Positions 1-12,780 of a stretch of 64,000 nucleotides of DNA are shown piece after piece (positions within the stretch are counted from its first letter, which is position 1; each line of letters opens with the position of its first letter). The position numbers were made by a program, and so were the translations under genes. Source of the DNA: Vitis vinifera (taxonomy: Eukaryota; Streptophyta; Magnoliopsida; Vitales; Vitaceae); assembly GCF_030704535.1 (NCBI RefSeq), contig NC_081813.1, positions 8,361,501-8,425,500 on the forward strand. The letters run 5' to 3'. Under the pieces are notes generated by a model. That model was not told the DNA's origin. It did no database searches and worked only from the letters and a program-made list of their open reading frames with translations.

Positions 1-1130
1 CGAATTTTCCTCTGTTTTTGCCGACTCCACACGAGATCTTTTCTTTTGGATATTTTTGTATAAATTTCCATTCTTCTCCTTGTAATCCACCAATCATAAG
101 ATTTCTTAGCTAGGAAGGTTGGAAAAACTTCTCTATTTATATCCCCTTGCATCCGTTGTAACAAATATTGATATATAGATATAGAATACATATTACGTTT
201 GACACTTAGAATATTTACAGAGCTCTCCCGTTTCTATTTTCTTAGTAGACAAACAGCCTCTGAGGGCTTTTCCTCAGAGGATGATTGGCTAAAACTTTTA
301 GTTTCTCAAAGTATGGATGTTATGTGATGGCTTGGATGCACTCCCATGGAAATTTCTCGCACCTGGAAGGTAAGGTAGTCGTTTTTCATTAAAGGTTCAT
401 TAATGCAAAGTTTGGTTTTTATTTTCTTTGGACAACTTCCAACGGCCAATACTTGATAAGCTTTTGGATTTCTATCCATTAGTTATCTCCTACGAGCTAT
501 TGGAAGGTGAGGTTTTCAATTCCAAGTTTTGCATTAATCCGTTAGAACCAATTTCAATGGCCATTAAAAGGTGAGTTTATCACCTGGAATGACTTTGAGT
601 TGCCAATATTTGGTAAGCTTTTGGCTTTAGACCATTAGTTATCTCTTACGAGCCATTCAAAGGAAGTCTAAGGTGAATAACCATTGATGAAATTCACTAC
701 CATCTATTTTGCCATTTTAAAGGATTAAAACTTGATTTGCTAAATCCATACCGGTTCGGGAAGCAAGCATCACCATAGTTGCAACCCCAACGCGAGGAGC
801 CTATCCTGAGATTTCCAATTTGCATAAGAGCCAGAGCATAACTATCCTATCTTTGAGAAACTTGTTTTTACACCCTTTCATTTTAGTCTTTAATGTTAGC
901 TTAGATTAGTTTAAATCTTTCTAAAACATTTACATCTTCTTTTAAAGCTAACATCCATAAGAAAATCACCTATTTTCCTAATTTGAATATCACTTGTGTT
1001 TGCGAAAACCCTTCCCAGTGAACGATCCTAGAACCACTATGCTATAGTAGCTTGGCTACTTTAGTAATAGTATTCAAGGTATAAATTTTGTTGATACGCC
1101 TTTAAAGCTAAGCTACCATGAGTCGAATCA
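1..1130 (+). mobile_element. LTR of a long-LTR retrotransposon, 5' part outside the window
   Basis: This stretch matches the halves of the interrupted LTR at 20740-20992 and 25773-26673, including the shared segment around CAGCCTCTGAGGGCTTTTCC, which here is continuous and shows the empty target site of the copia element found in the other copy. It ends in GAATCA, like the other copy. The last 60 bases or so are more diverged. No coding capacity is visible. The left boundary lies outside the window, so I cannot say whether it is a solo LTR or part of a longer element. Confidence 0.75.
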
Positions 1131-1390
1131 TGTATAGATCTTATATATTGGGGTATATTTCCTCATTTTGAGGTCACCAGATTCCCATAAGATTTAGTTA
1201 GAGATTCATCAGAGACGTGCTTCTACTCTCGAGATTATCATATTCCTCATCATTTTGGTTATTCATTTGAGATTAGATTTAGAGTATCTTCCTTGAGGCA
1301 TCGACTGATACTTCATTTTGATTTCTTAGCGGATTATTGTTGAGTTGGAGACAGTTGATTGATGATGTTGGATTCATCCTTTTGATTGTG

Positions 1391-1765
1391 CATCAGATAT
1401 CCACATTGGGGCATATTCCTCATTTTCTCCGAGATTCCTAGTCGTTTTGGATCATGTGGCTATCTTATTCATGGTTATAGAGATGCTTGACGGATTCTTT
1501 ATTGTACATCAGATATCCATACTGGGGCATATTCCCCTCTCCATGATGAGATTATGTTCGAGCAGCGGTGTATAGATGGATGATCACTGTTGGTTGTTTA
1601 TCTCATGACTTCGACATCAGATATCCATACTGGGGCATATTCCCCTCTCCTTTACGAGATTTGTTTGGGCAGTGGTATGAGGATGGATGATTAGTGTCAG
1701 TTGTTTACCTCATGAATTTGATATCAAATCTTATACTGGGGCATATTTCCCCATTTTCTTTGAGT
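1391..1765 (+). repeat. Imperfect ~105-116 bp tandem repeats with TGGGGCATATTCC core
   Basis: Four units begin near 1391, 1507, 1615 and 1720, each with a CATCAGATATCC-like start followed by ACTGGGGCATATTCCCC. A diverged fifth core lies near 1149. The spacing shrinks from 116 to about 105 bases. Confidence 0.7.
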
Positions 1766-2299
1766 ATCCTTGAGATTGAGACAGTGGCCAGCATGGTTTT
1801 AGATTGAGATTAGTTTGAAGCTTCTGATGATTGACTGTATCAGGACTTCCCTACATGGATTTGTTGAGATAGAGATGGATCACATCAGGTTTCACCCGAG
1901 GAGCATAGGTGGATCCTTTAGACAAATGTTCATGAGATAGATTGCTTTAGTCATTTTTACCTTGTAGATTGGGTTATCCAGACGAGCGGCATTTTGTGCA
2001 CTTTGAGATTTACTTTTAGATTAGCCATGATATATGCACTTTGAGATTTACCTTTTGAGATTTGTCAATAGAGCAACTTTTCAGACACAGAGAGTTCTTT
2101 CAGTTTTGACTTTTCAGAGGTTTGTCGTGATGCATCGATTTCTGACATATTGATTTCAGCGGATGATTGATTTACTGGTTGTTTTAGCAGTGTGAGCACC
2201 CTGGATACCAAGGCGTATCTCCCTTCTTGAGTTCAGTAGTCCGACTCTTGTCACTTTGAGTATACAACTTTGAGCCCATTTACTTCCTATCCACTTTCG

Positions 2300-3310
2300 A
2301 GTGGTCTTCCTTATCTGTTCCTACTAGGCCCTGAGCCTCATAGCCCTGAGCTGTCCATTCCTTCTAGACCTTGAGTCATATAGCCTTGATTTATCCTTTC
2401 CTTCTAGACCCTGAGTCTTATAGTCCTAGGCTTTTCTTTCTTCCCTTAGGTCCTGAGCCTGGTAGCCCTGAGCTATCGTTTCCTATAGACCCGGAGTCTT
2501 TCCAGCCTTGAGCTGAGCCTTCATCATTTGGTCGCCCATGAGTGGTTTGACCGGGAGTTTGCGTATTGCATTCTCCTTCTAGCCGATCAGTCATAGAGCC
2601 CAGAGCTCATAGCCCTGAGCTATTCATTGTAACCCCGAGTTACTCATTGCATCATGACCTAGATTCATTTATGTCATCCATAGCCTTGAGCTATTCATTG
2701 TAACCCCGAGTTACTCATTGCATCATGACCTAGAGTCATTTATGTCATCCATAGCCCTGAGCTGTTCATCATAACCCTGAGTTACTCATTGCACCATGAC
2801 CCAGAGTCATTCATTCCATCCATAGCCCGAAGCTATTCATCATAACCCTGAGTTACTCATTGCACCACGACCCAGAGTTATTCATGACATCTTGAGCCCT
2901 GAGCTCATGACCCAGAGTCGTTTGCATCCTTCACATCCCTTAGATGTTTCGTTTCATCATTTTAGCCACTTGTGAATGACCTCGACCAAACACTCTGAGT
3001 CGGAAAGCATCCTGATCGGCTATCCATTTAGAGCCCTGAGTTCTCGACCAAGAGTCGATTTTCATTTATGACCTAGAGTCATTTCTTTCCATTTAGAGCC
3101 CGAGCTCATGACCCGGAGTCATTCACTCCATCTTGACCCAGAGTCATTCTTAGCATTTATAGCCTTGAGCTCACGACCCAGAGTGGTTCATCCTATTTCT
3201 GACCCGGAGTCGTTCATCCTATTCCCGACCCAAAGTCGTTTGTCCTATTTTTGACAAAGAGTCATTCATCTTATCCATGACCTAGAGTTATTCATCTCAT
3301 CCATGACTTT
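2300..3310 (+). repeat. Degenerate tandem array built on AGCCCTGAGCT / GACCCAGAGTCATTCAT
   Basis: Short phrases of the type AGCCCTGAGCTATTCATT and GACCCAGAGTCATTCATC recur throughout. In the centre (2611-2894) the array is regular: units start at 2611, 2682, 2753 and 2824, an exact 71 bp period. On both sides it decays into 20-40 bp half units. It does not code for protein in any frame I followed. Confidence 0.8.
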
Positions 3311-3550
3311 GAGTCATCATCTTCATATTTTTTCATCTTTGTGCTACTCATCACATACCTTTCTCTCTTTGCTGCCATTCCCCCACATAGAGTTGTTCCA
3401 TCCTTGTCGTTGCAGCCCCATGTTCCGACCTTACTCTCACCAAGTGCTAAGACAAAATCTCTGGTCCTTCTTTAGTTCTTCGGTATAGTTCACTTCGTTC
3501 CACTCATTATTCGTTTTTTTTACTCACATTCCTTACACTCGTGATCTATA

Positions 3551-3567
3551 CCGAAGAGGGGCATATT
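3551..3567 (+). other. Candidate polypurine tract before the LTR at 3568
   Basis: The sequence CCGAAGAGGGGCATATT is purine-rich and directly abuts TGTAGACCC, the first bases of the LTR. This suggests that the LTR sense strand is plus here, and therefore minus for the family members at 41728 and 48106. Confidence 0.5.
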
Positions 3568-6258
3568 TGTAGACCCTCAATTTTGTCCTCCTAGCACATG
3601 TCTTATTAGATACTTATTCGATACTTTACAGTAGCTCCTTGGTGGCCCATATCTACTCACATTACTTACCTTTCTTGAACAACCTCGGAGACTTTGATTG
3701 AGGGATTACCTAACCCCTTATTATGACCTCGGCAGCTCTAATTTAGACTTAGATACTTTCCTAAACGCCTTAGGCCCACTTAGACACTTCATTGGGCTTA
3801 GTTCACTTAGGTCCACTTTAGCACTTTTTAAACCCACTTTTTATATGGCTTGCATGATTGCATGGCCTACACGACTTGTGTGGCTTATATGGATTTCTTT
3901 ATTTATTTTTTTTTACTACAAGTTTTCTAAATCATATTTCTTGACTTGTTGGGCATGAGGAAACAGGGGAGAACCAACAAAATTTTGAAAAAAATGAGAT
4001 TTTGTTTTTTATTTAGAAGGATAGCACATATATTATTTCCATAGGGAATCGATCATAAAAGGGAAGAAAATAAGAAAGAGAGACAAAAAAGGAAGGAATG
4101 AGAGGATTTTGCTCCAGCGAGATTTGGGGGGTTCTTTGGGAAGGCTGATATATATACGTGAGAGAAGAAGAAAAAAAAAAGGGGAGATAATTCTTTGATT
4201 GTTAAGGGCAGAAAAGCGCACGAGGGTGGAAGAGGAGCAATTGCAGTCGACTTTGTCCAGGTATGCTTTTGGTTACTCTGGGTGTTCTGACCCATATTTG
4301 ATTTCTCCATTTTGGTCATTTAGAAATATTCAATGTCTTGTTGTTCGGTGTGGACGGAAAGGGCCACAAGTTGTTCTGCTGGGATTGGTCGTTTACTACT
4401 CCACCTTGTTTCGATTTTGATTATTTTATATGTCATTGATGTCTTTGGAAATATAGAACTCCATGCTTGAATATTATCACGCTCGGTTTTTCGTTTAAAT
4501 CCTATTCTGCATAGTTCCCTCCGCTCTTAACCCATGGATTAATACTTGAAGTGGGGTTATTTATGCTTACTGATCAACGTCTTCTGCTCTTTCCTTCTCC
4601 GAATATCTCACATCCAGAATTCTGTCCGGTCCAACGTTCCACCTTCTTCGGATATCTCACATCCAGAATTCTGTCCGGCCCAACGTTCCATTTTCTCCGG
4701 ATATCTCACATTCGGAATTCTGTCCGGCCCAACGTTCCATCTTCTCCGGATATCTCACATCCGAAATTCTGTCCGCCGACATTTCACCTTCTCCGAATAT
4801 CTCACATCTGGAATTCTGTCCGACCCAACATTCCATCTTTCTTCGGATATCTCACATCCGGAATTCTGTCCGGCCCAACGTTCCACCTTCTCCGGATATC
4901 CCACATCCGGAATTATGTCCGGCCCAACGTTCCATCTTCTCCGGATATCTCACGTCCGGAATTCTGTCCCCCAACGTTCCATCTTCTCCGGATATTTCAT
5001 GTCCGGAATTCTGTCCGCCGACATTTCACCTTCTCCGGATATCTCACATCTGGAATTCTGTCCGCCGACATTCCATCTTTCTCCGAATATCTCACATCCG
5101 GAATTCTGTCCGTCGACATTTCATCTTTCTTCGGATATCTCACATCCGGAATTCTGTCCGCCGACGTTCCACCTTCTCCGGATATCTCACATCCGGAATT
5201 CTGTCTGACCGACGTTCCACCTTCTCCAGATATTTCACATCCGCCGCCTAACGCCGAATGGGAGAGGAGGGCGATTCAACTTCCCCGGTCAGACATGTCC
5301 GGATCCTCCTCTCTTCGCTTCTTTGATTGGAAATTTACTATTTTTAATTGAATTTTTGAATCCTTTTACGACTAAGTGTTTACGGCTTTGAAAAATCCAT
5401 CCTTAAAACCCTTTTAGTCACTAAAATCCGGATTTTAATAAATTTGCTGCCACTTTCCTCCAGGCATGCATTTTCATTATTTTATTTTATTTTCAACTAT
5501 TTTCATGGTTTTCTTGATTTCAATAAGCATGAACAAAATTCATGGTTCCAAATAATGGAATTCACTGAACCAATTCATGCAAAAGCAATTAGGGCTTTGG
5601 TGGGGGCCCGACATTTATGATATTCTCATCAATATTGTTTGCTTGATATTTGATTGATTGTGATTCCTCTTTGTGGCATTGAGATTATTTCGTACTTGTT
5701 ACTAAACAAACTTGTTTCCATAGAGGAGTATCAGCTTGCTATCCGGGTACGCTCTTCCTGCCCTCAAAACTCTAAAATTCTATCATGCGTCATATTTTCA
5801 AACTAATCTTTGATGTCTTGTGGAAGCGCTTAAGAAGCTATCCAGGTACGTACCCTAAATCTTCTTCATGATTGTGATTGGTTTTCCTATTAAGCATGCT
5901 ATTTTTTTTTTCGAAATCACTTAGCCTACTTGGGTATCCATGATTAACCATTTAATTGCTATATTTCCCTCAACTAGTCAGTAGAGACCTTTGTAGGGTT
6001 TAGAGGGGTGCTACCTCCTAGAGGTACCTTCCCAATAAGTAATCTGATCCCCGGACCTAGACTCAGGTTTCTCAAAGACATGCTTTTTCCAAAACTATGG
6101 AGTCACTTTTTAGGGTTTTTATTTCTTGTTTTATTTTCCCTTTAAAATAAAAATAAAATAAGTGGCGACTCCAACTTTTCTAAAATTAATTTTTTTCACA
6201 AATAAAAAGCGAGTCTGGCCGATCGAGTGGGGACGCACGTGAAAAATGCAGGTCCACA
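3568..6258 (+). mobile_element. Long LTR (2.7 kb), family starting TGTAGACCCTC and ending GGTCCACA
   Basis: It starts TGTAGACCCTCAATTTTGTC and ends GTGAAAAATGCAGGTCCACA. Its reverse complement matches the element at 48106-51025 along the whole length: the outer 300 bases or so at each end, the central 49 bp repeat array, and a conserved block at about 5985-6180 that carries GGTACCTTCCCAATAAGTAA and the AAAATAAGTGGCGACTCCAA phrase. The 5-base flanks (ATATT and ATGAG) do not match, so this is not a simple solo LTR. It is better read as the 3' LTR of an element whose body lies to the left. Confidence 0.75.
4605..5245 (+). repeat. 49 bp tandem repeat array inside the LTR
   Basis: About 14 units of 46-49 bases, each with GGATATCTCACATCCGGAATT, then CTGTCCG and a CTTCTCC spacer. 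The period is close to a multiple of three, so two long spurious frames open through it. The same array, reversed, sits in the family member at 49142-49650. Confidence 0.9.
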
Positions 6259-7589
6259 ATGAGCAAGGACCAAACACCTAACAAATATGAAGAAACCCGA
6301 TTCATTTTTCTTTATATTTGGGTTTAAAGGTCGGTGGATTGAACCAGGAAAATATCTTAAGAGAAAAATTCCAGGATACAAGAAGGTTTTCAAATATGAA
6401 ATAACCAATCAAAGCACGATTAGATTATCCTCGAATGAAACCAAAGAAATATAAGCTAGCCACCATAACCAAACCAATGCGACCTAATAAACAGTGAAAA
6501 ATAATCACATGAAAAAAAAAAGAGAAGTATGATGATCAATAATAATCCATGAACCTGATCAGTCTTACCAGATAATGCTCTCCTTCAGTCGGAGTTTGCT
6601 TGGCTTCAACCCAACTTCTTATTCTCTACTCCGCCTCCATTTGCTCTTGCTTCTCCAAAAAGTCTCATCCGTCATTTTTCTCTTGCTTCACCTAAAAACA
6701 GAACCTTCATTTTCAAGTTTCTCAATGTCTCCTCTTATATATCTCCTTTGCCTGCTCTACTCTCCCAAAAAAACCTTTTGAATCTCCTCCATAATTCACC
6801 AGCCTCTCCTTCCCAATGGTCTTGCTCCACTTCACCACCAAGACTCTTTTATTTTCCAAAAACATCCCGCCTCTCTCTCCTTCTCTATGCCGTTCAAATC
6901 ATTTTTCATTCCCCAAGTCCCAACATATATCCCTTTTCCAATTCTCTATTTCCTTTTTTCTTTCTTCGCATTTCCAATTATGGTGCTCATGCCAAGTTGA
7001 TTGCATCATATGGAGAAGATGATCTGCATCCAAATGGTCATGCATGGCCATGCAAATGTGGGACCTCGAAAGAACTTAGGCGATTGGTGAGGCCTAACTG
7101 AGGTGTAGTTCCAATAGTGAATCCATGCTACATGAATTTTTTATTTTTTAAATTTTTTAAAATTTTAAATTTTTATGTTTTTATTTTTATTTTATTTTAT
7201 TGCCTAAGTAAATAAAATAAAATAAGCATTTTGGAAAAGAAAAGAAAATAAAATAAAATGAATAAAATAATATATATATATATATAAAATAAAATAAAAT
7301 AAAAAGATAAATAGATATAAGTACGTGACGCATATTCATGTAAGCTACATTAGCCATGTAAGCCATGCAAATGACTTAGGGGTGCTGAAGCAAGCCCTAA
7401 ACGACTAGGTGTACTTAAATGGGTCAGATGTGCCTAATGGGCCTAAATAAGTCTAAACAAATTGTCATAAATGTGTATTTGGTATCTAGAAAGACTTAAA
7501 GAGGTAAGATATGTGAGTAACAAGGTATAAAGTATTGAAAGAGTACTTAATCAAGGTATGCGCCAATGGGACAAAATGGAGGGTCTACA
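6259..7589 (-). mobile_element. Diverged LTR remnant of the same family, opposite orientation
   Basis: The right end, GGGACAAAATGGAGGGTCTACA in two blocks at about 7568-7589, is the inverted LTR start of the 3568 family. The preceding 250 bases carry the same kind of GGGCC/ATGGGTC/CTAAATGGG phrases as the end of the element at 48106-51025. The matching left end is missing. I infer an older, inverted LTR into which the 3568-6258 element inserted. The degenerate stretch at 7140-7310 is AT-rich simple sequence. Confidence 0.5.
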
Positions 7590-8874
7590 TATGGGTCATG
7601 GTTGTCACCATATATGTTAAGGTTAGGTACCACATATGTCATGGTTACTCCTACATATGTCAAATTTGAGTCTCACGTATTTAAGAGTGGGGATAAGCAC
7701 AATTATCAAGGTTTAATTTTTTTAAAAAATATGTTTTAATATAACTTTTAATATGAAAAACCGAACCTATGGCATAATAACAATAAGATTATCCTTATTC
7801 TATATATAATCAATATATGTTTAATATACATTTGATGTCAATTAAAGCATAAATGAATGAACTTGTTTAAAGTTGTCCCTAGTTTCTATATATAGTAGAA
7901 CCTATATAATATAGAATTAAACTAAAAACACACCATAAGACTATACATAAACTTAAAGTAAAGTTGCTCATGCATCTACAATCAAATCTCTTGTATCCAT
8001 CTTTAAGCATTGCTTTATAGGTAGACCTTAAATTGCCAACATCCAAACTTCAAAAAAATATAGAGTATATTAACAAACAGGAAAATTGCATCATGAGGAG
8101 CACTCAAATATCCAAATTTATGAAGAATTTCAATAGCAAGCTAACCATTACACCTTCTTTATTTTACAAGAATAAATTATTTCTTAGTAACATGGGTAAA
8201 GAACCCAACTTCAAACATTAAAATATTGATATAGCAAAAACGTATGAAGGTTAAACAAAGGAGCAAAACCTAAAATGGAAATCATTTCAATTTGACCTAA
8301 TGAAGTTATCATTTCAATCCAACCTCAACCAAAATATTTAATTATTTAATCATTATTATGATTTTTTGAAAGCAAAAGCTTAAACCAATTCAAAAGTACC
8401 AACATCTAATTCAACAACATGTGTCTAATATTATGAATTTTATACCATGGAAGTTTGTGATGTTAGTCAATTGAGTATGACAATATCAAAACACATGTAA
8501 AGGTGTTAGGTTTGTCAAAACATATGTAAACACGTGTTGAATTATTACATGCCACTCCACATTCATCATGAGGATTCAATGTAAACGGAAAAAAAAAAAA
8601 CATAATACAATTTCCTTTTAAAAAACATTTTCTCGTCTTTCCATAAGCAAATTTAACGTGAATAACTAATAACTTGTTGGATACACTTCTCGTTTTATGT
8701 TTATAAAAAGAAAAAATGATATTAAATCCTATATAAAATATAAATACTTATTAAAACTTACCTTAAAAAAATAATAACTTAGAAATAATGTTTTAAAAAA
8801 ATTAAAGTATTAAAAATTTTTTACTACCTCAAATTTAAAAAATTTTAAAAGTAATTTTCAAGGAAATAAGAATA

Positions 8875-8878
<4 letters not shown>

Positions 8879-8908
<30 letters not shown>
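8879..8908. repeat. (TA)n microsatellite
   Basis: An uninterrupted TA dinucleotide run of about 30 bases in AT-rich DNA. Confidence 0.95.
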
Positions 8909-8911
<3 letters not shown>

Positions 8912-10465
8912 GTTACTATGTTTTATTTAGAAGTTACTGTTATTTTCTATTTTTAAGAAGAAAAAATAGAAAGTATATCCAATTGAACACTAAATGAATA
9001 AATAAAAATTTAATTAGTCAACCTTTTTTTTATTGTCATTAATTTTATCACTATCATAATTACCATTTTCTTATGCTTCCTTTTCTATTTTTTTTTATTT
9101 CTTTTTTAGGGAGGTTGTGATTTTTCAAAAAACGTGGATTTATATTATTATTTTTCTTATTAAATATCTATCGAGGACATGTCTTTTAACAATTATATAA
9201 TACATTTCCATCAAAAATGAGATTAGCATATTATTTTTGTTTGCTAGGAAGAATTAACAATTGTATTTTGATTCATAATTATTTTTCTAAAAATTATCTC
9301 CTATATGTAAAAAATGTTAGAGTTTGATGACCCGAAAAGATTGTGGTATTACATATGTGATGAAGTTAAAATTATGAGATTTTTTTGGGGTATGTGATGG
9401 CAGCAAAGGAATGTGTGTGTATATGATGATATATAGTTTTAGGGTTATGACGATTATACTGGTACTATAGTCGCAGCTGGCATCTCTCCCCTTTTATACC
9501 AATTTTTGACATAGTGGATTTTCTTCTCCTCTACTAATGGTTTTTTCCGTCTATAGTTTTTCACGAAAATTTATATGTTCTTATTTTGTTTTTCTTATTA
9601 CTTATTCTCATTACTATGTTACAAAGAAAAAATTATTTAAAATGTTTTGATCAATGATTTAGTATTTGAAACATGAATATTTTTCCATCAATTTTTTTTT
9701 CAATTAAAATATATTGATCCCTAATAAAAATAAATACTCAAATGATCAAATCTTTCCAATAAGGATAAATAAGATAAATAAAATGAATAAAAGTCAAAAC
9801 CCACATGACCTTGTAATGCATGATATTAAAAAGTTAAAAATCACATGAAACCAATGGACTTGTATTGCATGATGTTATAAAACTAAACCCACATTAAGCC
9901 ATAACAAAAATCAAACCCATGATAACCCATGATACATGGAGATAAAAGATCAAAACCCACGTGAAACCATGATGCATAACATTATAAAACCATAATACAT
10001 GACATTAAAAAAAAAATCAAAATTCATACATGAAGACAAATTAAGTGCATATTATTAAAAAGTCAAGCCCCCCGTACGCAATGAGTTTCAGTAGGTTTCA
10101 AAGAGGTTGTTTTCTACCGATGGGTTGATGAAGGTCTTAGGAGAGGGAGTTGGGTTTGAGGCAGTCTTTTGCTCATATTGGTGAGTTCATTGTAGGAAAA
10201 GGTCTTCGTTATGGTGCGATGGATCCCATGGAGGCTTCGTAGGATTGCAAAGATGTGGAGGCTTTGTAAGATTGCAAAGACAGTATCGAGAGGTGAGGTC
10301 GTGGGCTGAGGTTGTAAATGGTAGTGGCGGAGTGAGCTGTTTAGCTATGTTAGGTTAAGAGATGGGTGAATGTAGTGTGAATTTTCATGGGTAGAGGTAA
10401 AGTGTGAGGGCCGTTGTTGTTTAGTGAGGTTTGAGGTGAAATGGCGTATTCTTCCAAAAAGAAAA

Positions 10466-10575
10466 AAGAAAAAAATTAAAATTGAAATTGAAATTAAAAC
10501 AAAAATTAAAATCAAAATTAAGATTAACTAAAATTAAAATTAGAATTAAAATTAAATTTAAATTGATATCAAAAT
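10466..10575. repeat. Low-complexity AAAATTA-type block (third, short copy)
   Basis: A run of six-base words AAAATT, GAAATT, CAAATT and AGATTA, the same vocabulary as the long blocks at 14575-15215 and 40885-41525. It translates on the minus strand as an Asn/Phe/Leu/Ile polymer, which I regard as meaningless. Confidence 0.8.
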
Positions 10576-12084
10576 TATCATACAATAAACATATGTGATT
10601 CCGAGGTCCCAAACATCACTTTTATTCCATTATAACATAATGAAAAAAAATAAAAATGGATTAAAAAAATATAAATTAAATAAAAATGAAACTATAGGAA
10701 AAGTCAAAATATAACATGATGCCAAAATTGGCATAGCATGAGGGAGAGTAGACCCACTTCATATTATTTGAAACAAGATTAGAGTTGTCAAGTAGGGCTA
10801 CTTTGACAAGTAACCAGTGAATATAAGTCAATTAAACGTAAGAAAATTAATATTCTCTATTAATGACATCTACTAATGACATTTGACATGATAGAAAAAA
10901 TAAATAAGTGAAAATTTGAATGATAGAAGAATCTAATGAATAAACAATTGTATGGATAGATGATTTAGATTAAATGGTAATGGTAATTTCTAATATTTTC
11001 AAAATTGGACTGATAATTGAATTAGAAAAATTATCAAGTCGCGATTTATTGATTAAATCAATGGTTCAACTATCATCAAGTAGGTGGTAAATAATGAACA
11101 ACTTATTATGTATCAAACTATAGAGTATTTATGAATTCATAGTTAATAGTAATAGTTAATGATTCTATTTTGTCTTGGAATTTAGCTTTTGTGACTCGTT
11201 TGGCCTATTTCTGGCATCATATCCATAATTAGAGCATGCATCATAGTTAGTAATAGGAAAAATTATTCAAATACATGTGAGTGAGTGAGGCTTATTTGGG
11301 ATATTTTATAAATGTCATCGCGTGATCAAACTGTGATACCAACATAACTTAATATATAATTATTAGAAACTTAATAAATAATTATAAAAAATTAAGAATA
11401 TATATAATTAAAATAAAATATTTATAATATTTAAGTGTGAAAATATCTTTGAGATGAAAGAAAAACTCTATTATTGAATTTTATCTATGCTATATTTCCC
11501 ATTATTTGATGATTATAAAACTTATTAAATTATTTAATCTATATTATTTTCATATTTATTATTATAAAAATAAGTGTGGAGATAAATATTTATATTTATA
11601 ATTTAAAGGTTTTAAATAATGATTTGTTTTAAAAGGGCCTATATTAGTTAATGTATTAATTTGTAACACTATTTTATAGAAAAATTAATAGTCCAAGGGT
11701 CATGCGTTTCCATCCACTTGCCCAACACATCCTCTCCTTTGCAACATCATTTTTTTTTTATCCACGTGTCTCTACACGTTGGTGCTCATGAATGAAGATC
11801 AACCTTCACCTTATTTGTACTTTATTGATTTTGTTAAAACTAATTGTCTCCGATTCGTATATTTAATCTTATAAATTGCTTTTTCTTTTGAGAAAAATAC
11901 CCTTTAGGCGGGGGTAAAAAATGACCCAGAAGGGTGAGTGAATGTGGTAATTCTAGGCCTCATATTTTTGTCAAATCAATTTGCCCTTTAATTAAATTCT
12001 AAAATTACAAATTTTAAATAAAATAATATTTTTTTTTTTAAAAAAAGAGAAGAAACCTGTTTCATTACCTGTATTTTATAATAA

Positions 12085-12780
12085 AAGTAATAATATTGAG
12101 GATTACTTTTTATACCTCATTAATATTTAACATATCAAATGTATTAACATCATCCACTTAATGCATTGAGAAAAAAAAAATACATATGAAAATTAAGAAA
12201 AAAAATATTATGCGAAGGAAAAAAATAGAAAAATCATATAAATGTTTTAAAATTATTTTATTATAAAAAATAAAAATGATTAAACATTCTCCATCATTTT
12301 CTTATTCTTTTTAGATAATTTGAATGAAAAATTAAACATTTTATCTTCCTTGAATTTAATACAAAAACATAATTTATCAATTTAAAATTAATATATATAT
12401 CCATGAAAAAATCATCATTTTTATTATATAATTATAAAACTTGTTTTTTTTCTTAATAAAATTAAAAATTAGAATAAAAATAAAAAATGTAAAAAAAACA
12501 CAATAAATGATATTTTGAAAATATTTTTGTTTTAAATAGTAAATTTAAATAACAAATTATACTATCATTATATATAATAATTGTAAGGGTTAAACCCAAA
12601 ATTTTGATTTAAATTTTGAATGTCAATAATTACAAAAAATATGGAACCCATACATCATAAATGTCTTGACAAATCAAGTGAAGTGCTTTAAATGCTTTGA
12701 ATTTTAAAAGTTTTAGTTGAAGGATAGTTTTGGTATTTAAGCGTATTATTATCCTCCTCAAGAATTATCAGAAGAGACGA
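12085..12780 (+). repeat. Direct repeat, copy 1 (about 0.65-0.7 kb)
   Basis: It shares long near-identical phrases with 13725-14350, for example TTGAGGATTACTTTTTAT, ATCATATAAATGTTT and AACATTCTCCATCATTTTCT, and ends with the GTGAAGTGCTTTAAATGCTTT block. No termini or coding sequence suggest a specific element class. Confidence 0.75.

Larger units (their letters stand above)
1131..3567 (+). mobile_element. Non-coding internal/3' region of an LTR retrotransposon, rich in tandem repeats
   Basis: No open frame of note is present. The segment is made of degenerate tandem repeats and ends in a purine-rich stretch directly before the LTR start at 3568. Repeat-rich untranslated DNA between pol and the 3' LTR is known from several plant gypsy lineages (Tat/Ogre-like), so I read this as the 3' untranslated part of the element that owns the LTR at 3568-6258. 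The lineage is inference, because no pol domain lies inside the window. Confidence 0.5.

Noticed and set aside
4551..5351. Long plus-strand open frames rich in Ser/His/Pro (220-266 codons)
   Set aside because: They are translations of the 46-49 bp repeat array; the repetition and the presence of several equally open frames explain them.
3568..7589. One 4-kb element with long terminal inverted repeats
   Set aside because: Both ends read TGTAGACCC inward, but the flanks do not give a target duplication and the left 2.7 kb is a complete LTR on its own. Two opposite LTRs of one family fit better.
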